From: Pristionchus mayeri
Taxonomy: Eukaryota > Nematoda > Chromadorea > Rhabditida > Neodiplogasteridae
Length of the DNA: 64,000 bases
Assembly (NCBI GenBank): GCA_036245805.1
Contig: BTRK01000004.1
Span: 29,125,541-29,189,540 of the forward strand
Direction: 5' to 3'
Shown: in pieces, positions 38,370 through 50,124 of the stretch
Layout of the letters: each line of letters starts with the position of its first letter
Numbering within the stretch: position 1 is the stretch's first letter
The notes under the pieces: generated by a model
Told to the model about the DNA's origin: nothing
What the model saw: the letters and a program-made list of their open reading frames with translations, nothing else
Database searches by the model: none
Translations under genes and position numbers: made by a program

Positions 38370-39202
38370 CTACTGAGTACCAGCTTGAACAATGGAGATT
38401 TTCGAGTCTCCAGCAGGGAAAGAGAAAGGAGCTGCGACTCCAGCGGGAAAGCCGTAGTTCGTAGCAACTCCGGGGAATCCATAGTTTGCAGCAAATGCAG
38501 CAGGGAAAGGAGCTGCAACAGCTGCAGACTGAGGAAGAGCAAGAGGAGTGGCGATGGGCTGAGGGAGGGCGATGGGTTGGGGAACAGCGAAAGGTTGAGG
38601 GATGGGTACGAGGGAAGGAACGGGATAGGGTCTGTCGACGATGATAGGGGCAGAAGGAACGGGGACGGGTACGGGTCGAACCACGGGGTAGGGACGGGCT
38701 ACGGGGACTGGTACCTGGACTGGCACCGGTCTGGGGACGGGTACTTGGACTTGAATGTAATGAGGGACTGGCTGGGGAACGGGGTAAGGCTTCTGGATGT
38801 AGACTGGAACGGGATGAGGGACAGGAACGGGATGGGGAACTTGGACTGGACGAGGGAAGGGCTGAGGGACGTATTGAGGAACTGGCACCTGAAACGAGAA
38901 TGATTGGTACTGGGATACGGTAGGAGTTATGGGGATGAGGGTAGGGTACCGTACCTGGTACGGAACCTGGACGACTTGTTGGGGAGCCACAACTGGAGCA
39001 GCAACAGCAACGGGAGCTGCTGCAACTGCTGCAGGAGCTGCGAAGGTCGGAGATGCAGCCAAGAACTGACGCTTTGCTCGATCCTCGCTTAAATCAGGAG
39101 GAAGGTAGGACATGATTGTGAATTCGAGGAAGAAGAATAAAATGAAACTTACGCAAAAGCAGTGCTCGAAAAAGCCAGGAGGCATACAAGGGTGGTTTTC
39201 AT
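38370..39202 (-). CDS. Secreted Pro/Val-rich repeat protein, copy A
   Basis: Exons on the minus strand are 39153-39202, 38955-39087 and 38370-38888 (233 aa). The first exon encodes a signal peptide MKTTLVCLLAFSSTAFA. Next comes EDRAKRQF, whose RAKR is a furin-type cleavage site. An Ala-rich stretch follows, then about 110 residues of Pro-Val pairs (PVPVPHPVPVYIQKPYP, VPVPVARPYPVVRPVPVPV). The end has ANYGFPG-type repeats. An extracellular structural role (cuticle, eggshell or feeding apparatus) is inferred from composition; no enzyme motif is present. An in-frame Met just before exon 2 (MSYLPPDLS) is intronic. The C-terminus (GDSKISIVQAGTQ) differs from copies B and C. Confidence 0.85.
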
Positions 39203-39254
39203 CGTTGGAATTTATCAACTGAGTAGTTGATGCTCTTCCCAAGTTCTCAGTCCT

Positions 39255-39262
39255 CTTTTATA
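39255..39262 (-). promoter_or_regulatory. TATA box of copy A
   Basis: TATAAAAG on the minus strand lies about 53 nt before the start codon. The surrounding 150 bp are nearly identical to the promoter of copy C. Confidence 0.7.
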
Positions 39263-39355
39263 CCAAATGGGAGACGAACGGTGGTCACAGTTCGGGAAAA
39301 CTCTCGTTGAGAAGGAGGAATCATTGCTATGCAGTTTCATTGTGAGGAGGTTTTG

Positions 39356-40124
39356 CATGATTCCTCTACCATCGAGTATGTTTAGCGAGAACCGTAAATA
39401 TCTAGATAGGACGAATGATAGGCATGTATGTTTCATCGATCTTGCTTGTAATTTCTTCCTATTCTCATAGAATGGAATCCGTTTTTTCAACTGGTCTGTT
39501 ATATGAAAATTTGCTGAATATCTCGAATTCAAAACATATTTGAAGATCCAATCTTTTCCAATTTTTTTTCTGATCTTTTTTCCAATTGTATTGAACTTAT
39601 CTACATGTATCTTTTACTCTGACATTGTTCGAATGGACTCTGATTCTTCATCTTTGCGCTAAGGAAAATGCACGCAGTTAGGATCCAGTGGACTGAATAC
39701 CTTCCTCTTCATTGCAACACTCGCATTTCCTCTGCATGGTTTTTTTCATTCGTCTTTCACAATCATCGCCTACTTGTCTGCAACTATTCCAATTTCTTCT
39801 AATACGGAAGTGTTCCTATTTTGTTTTAATGTTCTATTCGAAAATGGTTTTAACTATTTTGGATAACTAATGTTGTACATTCGCATTGGCTGGTTGGAAA
39901 CATCAGCTGTTCTGTTCTATTGGCCTTCACACATTGGTGTCTCGTCTCTACCCAATGTTGAATCGCGTAGTCTGATCAAGTTCCCTATCCTTATTGGTTC
40001 CACTCTCAACTGGAACATTGTTGAAAAGTACTTGGGAAGCAAAAACTTCATCAGAAAATACAGAAATGACCAAGGGAGGTGCACCCGTGAACAACAATAA
40101 ACAACAATCTACTCAATGATCTAC
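39356..40124. other. Spacer between copies A and B
   Basis: AT-rich DNA without a recognisable gene. 40075-40124 is the 3' UTR of copy B and matches that of copy C. Confidence 0.5.
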
Positions 40125-40959
40125 TCAAGCCTCGACAATAGAGATCTTATCGGTCTTAGCAGAGGTAGCTGCGAAACCAGGGAAAGAGTAAGGAGATGCG
40201 ACTCCAGCGGGAAATCCGTAGTTTGCAGCAAAGCCGGGGAATCCATAGTTTGCAGCAAATGCAGCAGGGAAAGGAGCTGCAAAAGCTGCAGGCTGAGGAA
40301 GAGCAAGAGGAGTGGCGATGGGCTGAGGGAGGGCGATGGATTGGGGAACAGTGAATGGTTGAGGGATGGGTACGGGAGAAGGAACGGGATAGGGTCTGTC
40401 AACGATGATAGGGGCAGAAGGAACGGGGACGGGTACGGGTCGAACCACGGGGTAGGGACGGGCTACGGGGACTGGTACCTGGACTGGCACCGGTCTGGGG
40501 ACGGGTACTTGGACCTGAATGTAATGAGGGACTGGCTGGGGAACGGGGTAAGGCTTCTGGATGTAGACTGGAACGGGATGAGGGACAGGAACGGGATGGG
40601 GAACTTGGACTGGACGAGGGAAGGGCTGAGGGACGTATTGAGGAACTGGCACCTAAAACGAGAATGATTGGTACTGGGATACGGTAGGAGATATTGGGAA
40701 AAATGGTATGGTACCGTACCTGGTACGGAAACTGGACGACTGGTTGGGGAGCGACTACTGGAGCAGCAACAGCAACGGGAGCTGCTGCAACTGCTGCAGG
40801 AGCTGCGAAGGTCGGAGATGCAGCCAAGAACTGACGCATTGCTCGATCCTCACTGGAATAAGTAGGAAAGTAGGACATGATTGTGAAGAGGGAGATGAAC
40901 GAAACTTACGCAAAAGCGGTGCTCGAAACAGCCAGGAGGCACACCAGGGCAGTTTTCAT
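40125..40959 (-). CDS. Secreted Pro/Val-rich repeat protein, copy B
   Basis: Minus-strand exons 40910-40959, 40720-40852 and 40125-40652 give 236 aa, with the same exon phases as copy A. The signal peptide is MKTALVCLLAVSSTAFA. The mature part starts EDRAMRQF, so the dibasic site of A and C is changed from KR to MR. The Pro/Val block is almost identical to the other copies. The end reads SAKTDKISIVEA, as in copy C but not A. Transcription is in the same direction as copy A. Confidence 0.85.
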
Positions 40960-41000
40960 GGCTGTAGAAACTGAATGGAGTTCGAATTCATTAGTGAAGC

Positions 41001-41007
41001 TTATATA
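41001..41007 (-). promoter_or_regulatory. TATA box of copy B
   Basis: TATATAA on the minus strand, about 42 nt before the start codon. The flanks are unlike the promoters of copies A and C. Confidence 0.6.
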
Positions 41008-41009
41008 GA

Positions 41010-41750
41010 AAATGTGGCAGAACGACAAGGGTCGCTGGTTTCTCTTTGTCTCCTGATGCAATGTGTGAGTGACCACTCTCTGACTGTCTGCTCTCTCTCC
41101 TGATCATGCACTCTCTCGCAGTACTGGGTAAGACTCCTTAGAATAGCATAGAATCTCGAGATGGAGAACTGCTTATCGAGTGGAGATTGGAGAAGGAACT
41201 GGAGGAAGGGAAAGGAACACGTGCATTCTTCACTTCGGACATTCAATCGAAAACAGTTACTATCTCGAATCAGATCAACATTCAATTCATTTATTTTTTC
41301 CATCTTCTTTTGGAAATTAATAGTAGGTGTTGGAATGAAAGCGTAACCATCCAATATTTTTCATGCGCATGCGAACAGAATATGCACTGAGCACTCAAAC
41401 AAATTTTCCGAAAACTTTTTCGCTCAATTGTTTTTGTACATACCAGAGTACGATGTCCTTTCTTGCTATATCAACCTGAAGATCAAAATTGTTGTTGACC
41501 TTCTAACTGGGTTAGTCTACGACCTTCATTCACTATTCGGCTCATGAATAATAACCATCTCGTTCACGATTATAGTTCGTCATTGAAGAAGAAAAAAATA
41601 CGAGCTTTCAAAAAAAATTTAAAATGGTCGAATTTCCTTCGAAGTTCCGGCTTCTTCCAATATGATAGTTCGTGCACGTCGAAACTCGAAAGAGTTGAAA
41701 GTTGGGGAGAACATTGTCCATGCAGAAAGTTGTAGATGCGATGAGATAGC
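41010..41750. other. Spacer between divergent copies B and C
   Basis: About 740 bp between the two promoters, ordinary base composition, no supported gene. Confidence 0.5.
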
Positions 41751-41842
41751 AAAACCTCCTCACAATGAAACTGCATAGCAATGATTCCTCCTTCTCAACG
41801 AGAGTTTTCCCGAACTGTGACCGCGGTTCGTCTCCCATTTGG

Positions 41843-41850
41843 TATAAAAG
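41843..41850 (+). promoter_or_regulatory. TATA box of copy C
   Basis: TATAAAAG lies 53 nt before the start codon, at the same spacing and in the same context as in copy A. Confidence 0.7.
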
Positions 41851-41902
41851 AGAACTGAGAACTTGGGAAGAGCATCAACTACTCAGTTGATAAATTCCAA
41901 CG

Positions 41903-42744
41903 ATGAAAACCACCCTTGTATGCCTCCTGGCTTTTTCGAGCACTGCTTTTGCGTAAGTTTCATTTTATTCTTCTTCCTCGAATTCACAATCATGTCCTAC
42001 CTTCCTCCTGATTTAAGTGAGGATCGAGCAAAGCGTCAGTTCTTGGCTGCATCTCCGACCTTCGCAGCTCCTGCAGCAGTTGCAGCAGCTCCCGTTGCTG
42101 TTGCTGCTCCAGTTGTGGCTCCCCAACAAGTCGTCCAGGTTCCGTACCAGGTACGGTACCCTACCCTCATCCCCATAACTCCTACCGTATCCCAGTACCA
42201 ATCATTCTCGTTTCAGGTGCCAGTTCCTCAATACGTCCCTCAGCCCTTCCCTCGTCCAGTCCAAGTTCCCCATCCCGTTCCTGTCCCTCATCCCGTTCCA
42301 GTCTACATCCAGAAGCCTTACCCCGTTCCCCAGCCAGTCCCTCATTACATTCAGGTCCAAGTACCCGTCCCCAGACCGGTGCCAGTCCAGGTACCAGTCC
42401 CCGTAGCCCGTCCCTACCCCGTGGTTCGACCCGTACCCGTCCCCGTTCCTTCTGCCCCTATCATCGTCGACAGACCCTATCCCGTTCCTTCCCCCGTACC
42501 CATCCCTCAACATTTCGCTGTTCCCCAACCCATCGCCCTCCCTCAGCCCATCGCCACTCCTCTTGCTCTTCCTCAGTCTGCTGCTGTTGCAGCTCCTTTC
42601 CCTCCTGCATTTGCTGCAAACTATGAATTCCCCGGATTTGCTGCAAACTACGGATTTCCCGCTGGAGTCGCATCACCTTACTCTTTCCCTGGTTTCGCAG
42701 CTACCTCTGCTAAGACCGATAAGATCTCTATTGTCGAGGCTTGA
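41903..42744 (+). CDS. Secreted Pro/Val-rich repeat protein, copy C (mosaic)
   Basis: Exons 41903-41952, 42018-42150 and 42217-42744 give 236 aa. The promoter, signal peptide (MKTTLVCLLAFSSTAFA), RAKRQF site, first intron and second intron match copy A. The last ~30 codons (FAATSAKTDKISIVEA) and the first ~60 bp of the 3' UTR match copy B. The Pro/Val core is shared by all three. This pattern indicates gene conversion or unequal recombination between A and B in the origin of C. Confidence 0.88.
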
Positions 42745-43230
42745 GTAGATCATTGAGTAGATCGTTGTTTATTGTTGTTCACGGGTACGCCCGCAGTGGT
42801 GATTTCTGTATTTTACTTGTGCGAATGAAGATTTATAACTCTCATTTTGAATTTTCTTGATCATATCATGAGTAGATATTAAAAAGTTCCGTGTACAAAG
42901 TCGATCAATTACAGTAAGCGAAGAATGATATTTTAAATTCGAGCGCGTGGTGTGATACGCAGTTGGAATTGAGCCAAAAAATGCATTTTATTTCATTGTA
43001 AAAGTAATTTCCGCGCATTTCGTTGTTTGGTATCATGTATTCAGTCGCATTCTTGTCAACCGTAGTATTTAAAAAGGATATTAAAAAATAATATCTTCGG
43101 GAATCAAATAATTCAGCCGGGAGGTTTTCGCTGTCTAGGTTACGCGTCGTTACGCGTCGCGGTTTGCGACGCGGCAGTTGGCTTGTTTTTTCGAAATTTC
43201 CAGTCATTTCAACGCTGTTTTGGTCAATTT
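42745..43230. other. Intergenic interval before RBM39
   Basis: It begins with the 3' UTR of copy C. TTACGCGTCG is repeated in tandem at about 43140-43160. No gene was seen. Confidence 0.4.
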
Positions 43231-43233
43231 CAG
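43231..43233 (+). promoter_or_regulatory. Likely SL trans-splice acceptor of RBM39
   Basis: TCAATTTCAG ends at 43233, 16 nt before the ATG. It is a strong nematode acceptor with no upstream coding exon. Confidence 0.5.
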
Positions 43234-43249
43234 TTGTCAGTCGCTAGAA

Positions 43250-46200
43250 ATGACAATGGAACCGGGCGGAGTGGAGAACGGAGATCCGCGCGGACAGTCT
43301 GCCGAGTCGAAAAAGGTAAAAAATAAGAGATATCAGATTTATGCTAAGACTTAATCTTGGATATATTGTTCGTTTCTCTGAGTTATTTATTATCAATTCA
43401 GGTCGAGAGGGACTCGAAGGACGACAGACGTGATGACGAGAAGCGACGAAAGAGCCGGTAAGCGATCATATTTTATCCAATCGCTTTCCTATCTCGGGTA
43501 GGCTAATCCACGTGTCAATCATTTCAGTTTTGTTGCTCACAGACGGCCGTTACCATGTGAACTAAGTGAGGCTCTAGGGATAGGCGAAACTTGTGTGCAT
43601 GTTTTTTGGCCTTCTGTTTCTCCTCAAGCTCCTTGGCTAAGACGCTGTCTCGTTGTAGACACGAATCGTGACTTCCTCAATCTTTCCCCTGCCTTTTCGC
43701 TGACGAGATGAAGAGAGAAGAGTTGAAGACGGAGGTACGCCCGTATCCACAACGTGTTCCCTTCGGCCACAACACTGACACCGGGCTGCATCGCGCGAAA
43801 CCTCAAGCCATTTTCGAAATTGATGCGCCCAGCCCGGCGCCAGCTCGTTCCAGGCTGAAGCGAATCGTGGATGATGGGCGTAAAATGGTGTATCCCCCTC
43901 CTACTCGTCGATGACGTCTTCGCCGTCGGATTATGTGTTGCGCGGAAAATGACCAAATTTCAGGTCTTCGAGTGCGCGTGAAAATTCAGTAAAATTAGGT
44001 AATCTTCGGTGCATGATTGTTATCGTTGCAGTTCTCGTAGTCCCCGTGACAGGAAGCGCAAGCGCAGCTCGAGCAGAGACAGGAAGAGAAGTCGCAGCAA
44101 GGACAGATCCGAGAGGAAGAGGTTCGTTTACCATACTGTCTTCACTCTTGATTTATGAGTCTTTGACATATATGAGTTATTTTTTATCATATAATATGGG
44201 AATTTAAGTGAAATAACATGCAATTCGATGTAGGATATCTTATTAATTTTGACGTACATATCCAATATCGTCATTGAAAATCCAATATCGTCATTGTAGA
44301 TCTCGCTCTCGCGACCGTGGAGAGCGTCGTCGCAGCAGATCGAGAGACAGGAGGGACAGAGACAGAGACAGGAGAAGAAGCAGGTGGGATTTATACTTCT
44401 ATTGTTTCTCGTTTCTGCTTCCATTTTTGCGTTTATCAGTATGCATTTTACTGACCATTTCGATTTTGATGGATTGCTTTCAGATCTCGTGACCGTGATC
44501 GTCGACGCTCCCGCTCTCCTCGTCGCGATAGATCGAGAGAGAGAAGAAGAAGCAGAACTCCGCCTAGAAGAGGCAGTCCTTCCGGATTCAGGTTGGTCGT
44601 AACACGTCGCTTCAGCAACCAGAACAAAGAATCATTTGGATATGGATTAACTTTAAGAGGCGGCGGGCGTCTTCCCGGTCCCGAGCGTCGAGATGTGATG
44701 CCCTTCACTGCTCGTAAGTCGCCTCCGCGTGACGCCAACATGAACATGACGGCGGAGGAGAGAGATCAGCGAACCCTCTTCATTCTGCAGGTGAAATACA
44801 AATATTATTATTATTATTATTATTATTACTACTACTACAACTATTACACACTTTGAAATAATTCAAGTAATAACGTTACACGGCCTTTCGCTCCCCCGCT
44901 TTAGAAACGGCCATAAAGGGGCGGAGCTCCCCCCTCGACTTTTCGCTTTGGGGATCCAGTTCAAATCCCACGGGGCGTTGCGGTTACGCGTCGCGAATTC
45001 AAGTTAATATTCCCGCGGGTGTGGTGCGTTGCGGTTACGCGATGCGGTGCCACTCAGTTGGTGTCGGCTAGCCTTTCCCAGCTAATTAGATGTTGCGCTT
45101 GTATTTTCTATTTTATTAGAAAAATCAATAAACGTAAATTATCGATTGAATATTATGAAAAACAACAAATTAACCGGTTAGAAACCTCGCCCCCTTTTCT
45201 TTCGAAACTCCCGCCACAGAAGTGCGCGCACACGTACACGAAGGTGCGCGCTTGTCACGTAAGCGCTCTTCAAGGCAAAGGCAGGCGAGGAAATCCAACA
45301 GCCTGAATCGCCGTGACGTTAAAAATGAACTTTGTTTTGCGTAGTTTTTTTGAGAGAATGCACTGTTGCTTGTGATATTTTGCGAGAACAGTCGCTGGCT
45401 AGTTTACTTTCGGAATGATAATAATTCCCTCCGTTCAGATCGCTCGTCAGACACGTCCCCGTGACCTCGAAGAGTTCTTCTCTGCAGTGGGGAATGTGCG
45501 AGACGTGCGTATCATCACGGACTCGAGAACTGGAAGGAGCAAGGTATCATCTTAAATTTTTTTAGCTTACTGAAATACGGATTTCAATATGCATCTTGCA
45601 GGGAATCGCGTACGTCGAGTTCTGGGAGGAGGAGAGTGTCCCGCTGGGACTTGCACTCAATGGACAGAAACTTCTCGGTTTGTGTTTCTCCATGATTACT
45701 ACAGCCAAATATTTATTTAAAATGCTCAGGTTCCAATTTTCTATTGTTCTAGGCGCGCCGCTGATCATCCAGCGAACGTGTGCGGAGCGGAATCGCGCTG
45801 CGAATGCCATCCCCGCTAATGTGATCGGACTTGGACCTGCTGGAGACAAGACTAAGGTATCGATTATTCTTGCTTTTTATTGCACTGATCTATTTTTGCA
45901 TTTTAAGCAGAACAGGTCTAATTACAAGTATTGCAGCCGGTGAAGCTGTCGGTGACCTCTCTGCATCCGGACATCACTGAGGACATGCTTGCAGGCATTC
46001 TTGACCCCTTCGGAAGACTCGAGAAGGTGAGATTACATTTGAAATATCCTGATGTTTGCTTAATGTTATTTAAAATGTAAACTTTCTAGGTCGAGATTGC
46101 CAAGGACCTTAGCGGCAAGAGCACTGGATCTGCAGTTGCTACGGTCAGTTCTTGATTATGCATTTTTTCCCTATCTTTCATTATCTTTTAAACTAGCGAG

Positions 46201-49200
46201 GAACTACGTCACGCTAATTTTTGGGAGACTACGACGCTTCCTGGAACTTTCCGAGGAACGGCAAACACGCTTAACCTGGCCATGGAAATAGTTCAATATG
46301 ACTTCCATAAATGATCATAATCAAGTTTCGAATTATCCAACAAAGAAACACTGCAAAATTAGAATTTTGAAATGAATTGCAAAAATTCATCATTTCGCAA
46401 TTTTTCAAATGCTTAATTCCAGCTAATTAGCCACTAATTAGCGATTTAATGATGTAATAAATAAATTATAATTTGCTTTCAAATTATTTAACCTAATAAG
46501 TGCCAAAATCGAATTTAAAAACAAACTTATTAAAAAAGCATTTTTCGATTAGCAAAAAGCTACCGTAGTTTGCGGACGGACGCACGCACAGAATGACACC
46601 ACTTTTTCGCGTTTTTCTCGCAGTTATCTAAATAAAAACTGTGTTTTTACGTTTGCAATCGATAAAGTGGGCACCTGCCACCAGAATGCGAGAATTACAG
46701 CCAAATCGAATATATAGAACGCGTAGGAGAACCAAATTACCGTACCACATGCAAACAGACCAAAAGATTCATGTTTTTCGCGATTTGCGTAATATTTTTC
46801 AATTAAGCTCGGGTTTTTAGTGTGTTACTCGTTGGGTACCGCGTTTGAGCTCCCGTTTGCAAAGTTACAGCATCCTACTTGCTCTGGTTCGAAAAAGCTT
46901 ACGGTTTTAGGTAATTATGTAACTAGCGGGGAACTATGCTACGCTAAAAGTTACACTTCATGGTTTTACTTCGCTCCCTGGACCTCTCCGAGGAACGACA
47001 AACACGTTTAACTCTAACGGGAATCGAACCACCAACCTTCGGTTTTCAAATCCATCGCTTTAGCCATTTGGCCATGGAAATAGGTCAATAAGACTTTCAT
47101 AAATCGAGATATGAATTATTCAACAAAGAAGCAACGCAAAATTCGAATTTTAAAATGAATTGCAAAAATTCGTCATTATGCGATAATTCAAACGCATAAT
47201 CTCAGCTAATTAGCCACTAATTAGCAATTTTATGATGCAATAAATTAATTATAATATGTTTTCTAATATTTCAACCTAATAAACAACCCAGAATCAGCGT
47301 TTTATTGCATTTAGCAAAAAGTCCAGGTAATGAATTCGCCCCGTCGCCATTTTGCAATTCTACAAGCACCTAATTTAAGCTAATTAGCTATCAATTATTG
47401 GTAAAATGAATAAAGTATTTTTTGTTAATATGCCTAATAATGATTCAAACTAAGAAACAATAGAAAATAAGCATTTTGATGCAAACGAAAATAGCGTGGG
47501 AAAAAAGCCCAAAACTACCGTAGTTTTGAACGGACGGAAACACCAACACTTGTTTTTAGCGAATATATGTATTGTTTTTCAGTTAAGGTGATTGTTTTTG
47601 TGCGTGAATAGTAAGTTGAGTGCGTGCGCGCATACTTGCGAAATTTCAGCCTCACAGCTGCTCGGGGACGGAAAAGCTTACGGTTTATAGTAGTAACTAG
47701 CGGGCAACTACGTTGTTACAAGTATGCAACTAAGTTTTATTGGCTTAAAATAACGGACTCAATATTTGGATGTAAGTCTTTCAGTTTTGAAAAATCTTTT
47801 TGATACGTATGCCCCAGCGAATATTATCTGACCCAGCGCGAATTTTGACCTACCGTAATCACAAGTTATTTTCCCCACCATTTTTTTTTTTCGAAGCTTG
47901 GCAAAACGTTTTTACGCAGGCAGGCATCGAACCCCCAACTTTGTGTTTATCAGTTCATCGTGTTAGCCACTCGGCCACGATAAAATTACAAAAGTATATT
48001 CTAAATTTTTTAAATAATTGGACAGTCATTATTTACTAAAGAAACAATTTAATTGAAGCTTTTTCGAAAAAGTCATGAAGTCGCTCCAACGAAAAATAGT
48101 TGACCCACCGGACTTTTGCGGTGTACGGTAATCGATCGGTCCGCGATTTTGGCGAATTGGTTGGGTCGGCCATACAAGTAACATCGCATATTCAGATTGC
48201 AGAAAGGTTTGTTAGTTTTGGAGAAAATGACGTCACCTGGACACACGGACAGAATGACACGGTTTTTTGAAAGTCCTGAAAATATTGCTGAGGGGACCAA
48301 GGCTGGACATGTGTCTGCTGGGCATGTGCCCCGATGCCGCACGCAGCGCCCCCACAAACCCTCGAGCAAAAAAGCTTACGGTTTATGGTAAATACAGCAA
48401 TTTTAATTTATAGTTCCGTCATGCCGAGGACGCACAGAAAGCAATGGAGCAGCTTAACGGATTCGATCTGGCAGGAAGAGCAATCAGGGTAAGCTGCTCT
48501 ACTTTTTTTAGTGCGTGCTCGCAATCGTCGTTCTCTTTCACCCAAAAATATTCAACTTGAGGTGACGTTCGTGGACGATGATGATGCACGAGCCTCGATG
48601 GCACCCACTAGAGGACCCAATATGGAGACAATAGCAGATGAGAAGGTGAGAGACCGGAGTCGGAGATGATTTGTACTTTTTGGGCATTAAAGTTGATATG
48701 TAATGTATTATCCAATCTGTATTATTTCCAAATATATTATTTTGTGTTATTATTTATTTTCTTCAGATGGGCATTTCACTCGGTCAGGGCGGTCGCGTGC
48801 AGCTCATGGCGAAGTTGGCTGCATCAGGTGGAGTCGCCATGCCCACTGCGCCCACGGCTGCTGCTCCTGCTGAAGTGCGAGGACAAAATTATACTATGCT
48901 GATGAATAGTTATTTAATCTTTAGTCATGAGTAGATATTCTTCATGCTATCAATCAATCAATAATCTTTTCAGGAGATTCCGGCAATCGCGACGGCGTGC
49001 TTCATGCTGTCGAACATGTTTGACCCGACGAAGGAGAACGAGGCCGGATGGGCAGAGGACGTGAGGGTCAGTACTACTGCTCATATTTTATTATTCACTC
49101 CGCAGTCCGAAATAATTTAAATATACTTTTCATACCTCGTTTAATCCGTGTTCTCTGCAGGAGGATGTGATTGAAGAGTGTCACAAGAACGGTGGTGCCC

Positions 49201-49651
49201 TCCACGTGTATGTCGACCAAGCATCGCCCCAGGTCAGAATTACATTCTGTAAACTTGTTATAAGTTGATATTCAAATTTAAATAAATTTATCTTTCTCCT
49301 TCCAGGGCAACGTGTACGTCAAATGCCCGACGGTTTCGGTTGCCTTCAAGAGTGTCAACTCGCTCCACGGTCGATGGTTCTCGGGAAAGGTAATAGTGGT
49401 TTACCGTTTCACATCACGCATTAAAAACTTATTCTCTAATAAATCATACAAATCTTTGGTTACAGGTGATCACAGCCAACTACGTGCCTGCCCCATCCTA
49501 CCACGATCTCTTCCCTGATGCCCGTCATGCTGCCGTACCCTTGGTGCCTGGGGCGAGTCGCGGTGGAATGGCCCCGCCTCCTCCTGGTCCCATCCCGCCC
49601 CCTCCCCCGCCTACCGCCGGAGGATACGGTAACTATGGATATGGATATTGA
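43250..49651 (+). CDS. rbm-39: RNA-binding protein 39 / CAPER splicing factor
   Basis: Eighteen exons give 555 aa: 43250-43315, 43402-43457, 44032-44121, 44300-44383, 44484-44591, 44658-44790, 45439-45543, 45602-45677, 45753-45856, 45937-46026, 46090-46143, 48414-48488, 48562-48645, 48767-48874, 48974-49066, 49161-49232, 49306-49389 and 49466-49651. An N-terminal Arg/Ser domain spans four exons. RRM1 follows ERDQRTLFILQ with RNP1 KGIAYVEF. RRM2 starts PVKLSVTSLHPDITEDML, and its RNP1 (STGSAVATF) is interrupted by a 2.3-kb repeat-filled intron. The linker GRVQLMAKLA leads to a C-terminal UHM domain with CFMLSNMFDP, GNVYVKCP and the GRWFSGK signature. A Pro-rich and Gly/Tyr tail (PPPPPPTAGGYGNYGYGY) ends it. 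It acts in nuclear pre-mRNA splicing with U2AF65/SF3B1-type ULM partners. Confidence 0.96.
44806..44838 (+). repeat. TTA/CTA trinucleotide microsatellite
   Basis: About eight ATT units pass into ACT units, at the start of the RBM39 intron after exon 44658-44790. Confidence 0.9.
46144..48413. repeat. Repeat-filled RBM39 intron with tRNA-like copies
   Basis: Two diverged direct copies of one family are visible at about 46190-46560 and 46905-47320. They share ACTAGCGNGGAACTA, CCGAGGAACG and a run of GCTAATTAGCCACTAATTAGC. The second copy contains a minus-strand tRNA-like block (47010-47080, GGCTAAAGCGATGGATTTGA and GGTTCGATTCCC, resembling tRNA-Ser); the first lacks it. A third partial copy starts near 47690, and another minus-strand tRNA-like block (GTGGCCGAGTGGCTAAC, GGGTTCGATGCC) lies at 47925-47990. 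AAAGCTTACGGTTTA recurs at 46896, 47672 and 48371. Confidence 0.7.
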
Positions 49652-50124
49652 TTCGAAGAATCCTGTTAATCATCTTTGGTGTATGCTTCCTCGCACTCCG
49701 TTATGATCTTCATTACCTGTGCACTCGATTATTTCCGATATTCTAATTTTCCCCGTCTTGTTAGTTCCTCACCAGAAAAGTGATCGAAATTTTAATTCAA
49801 ATGCATCCGTTATGACTCCTTAATCTGATTGAATACTTACTGTTATATGACCATCCTATCGCTACAGTCTTCCGTTCCACAGTTACTCCAACCTCTGCAG
49901 AATCGTTACAACATTTGTGAGAATAAATGGTTTATAGAGAAGATTATGTTTGTTACAATACGAAGTGAGAAGCACCGAACTGGGATTTAATCTATTCTAC
50001 TCTATTCTACCATACACGATGACAGTATATTCAAACTACAACCGTATGAGCCGAAGAATGGGATTAACGATGACTGTTACAACCTACGTAGGATGATCAA
50101 TAATCTACAGCTACAATATCCAAC
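49652..50124. other. Convergent 3' ends of RBM39 and the NT5DC gene
   Basis: AATAAA at 49922-49927 is a likely poly(A) signal for RBM39. The remainder is the 3' UTR of the minus-strand gene. No other feature was seen. Confidence 0.5.

Noticed and set aside
38385..38903. 172-codon frame antisense to Pro/Val gene A, and similar frames opposite copies B and C
   Set aside because: Antisense of a PVP-codon repeat is open by composition; splice sites, signal peptide and TATA box support the other strand.
38955..39120. MSYLPPDLS as the start of the Pro/Val proteins
   Set aside because: It lies in intron 1; a signal-peptide exon with consistent phase lies upstream in all three copies.
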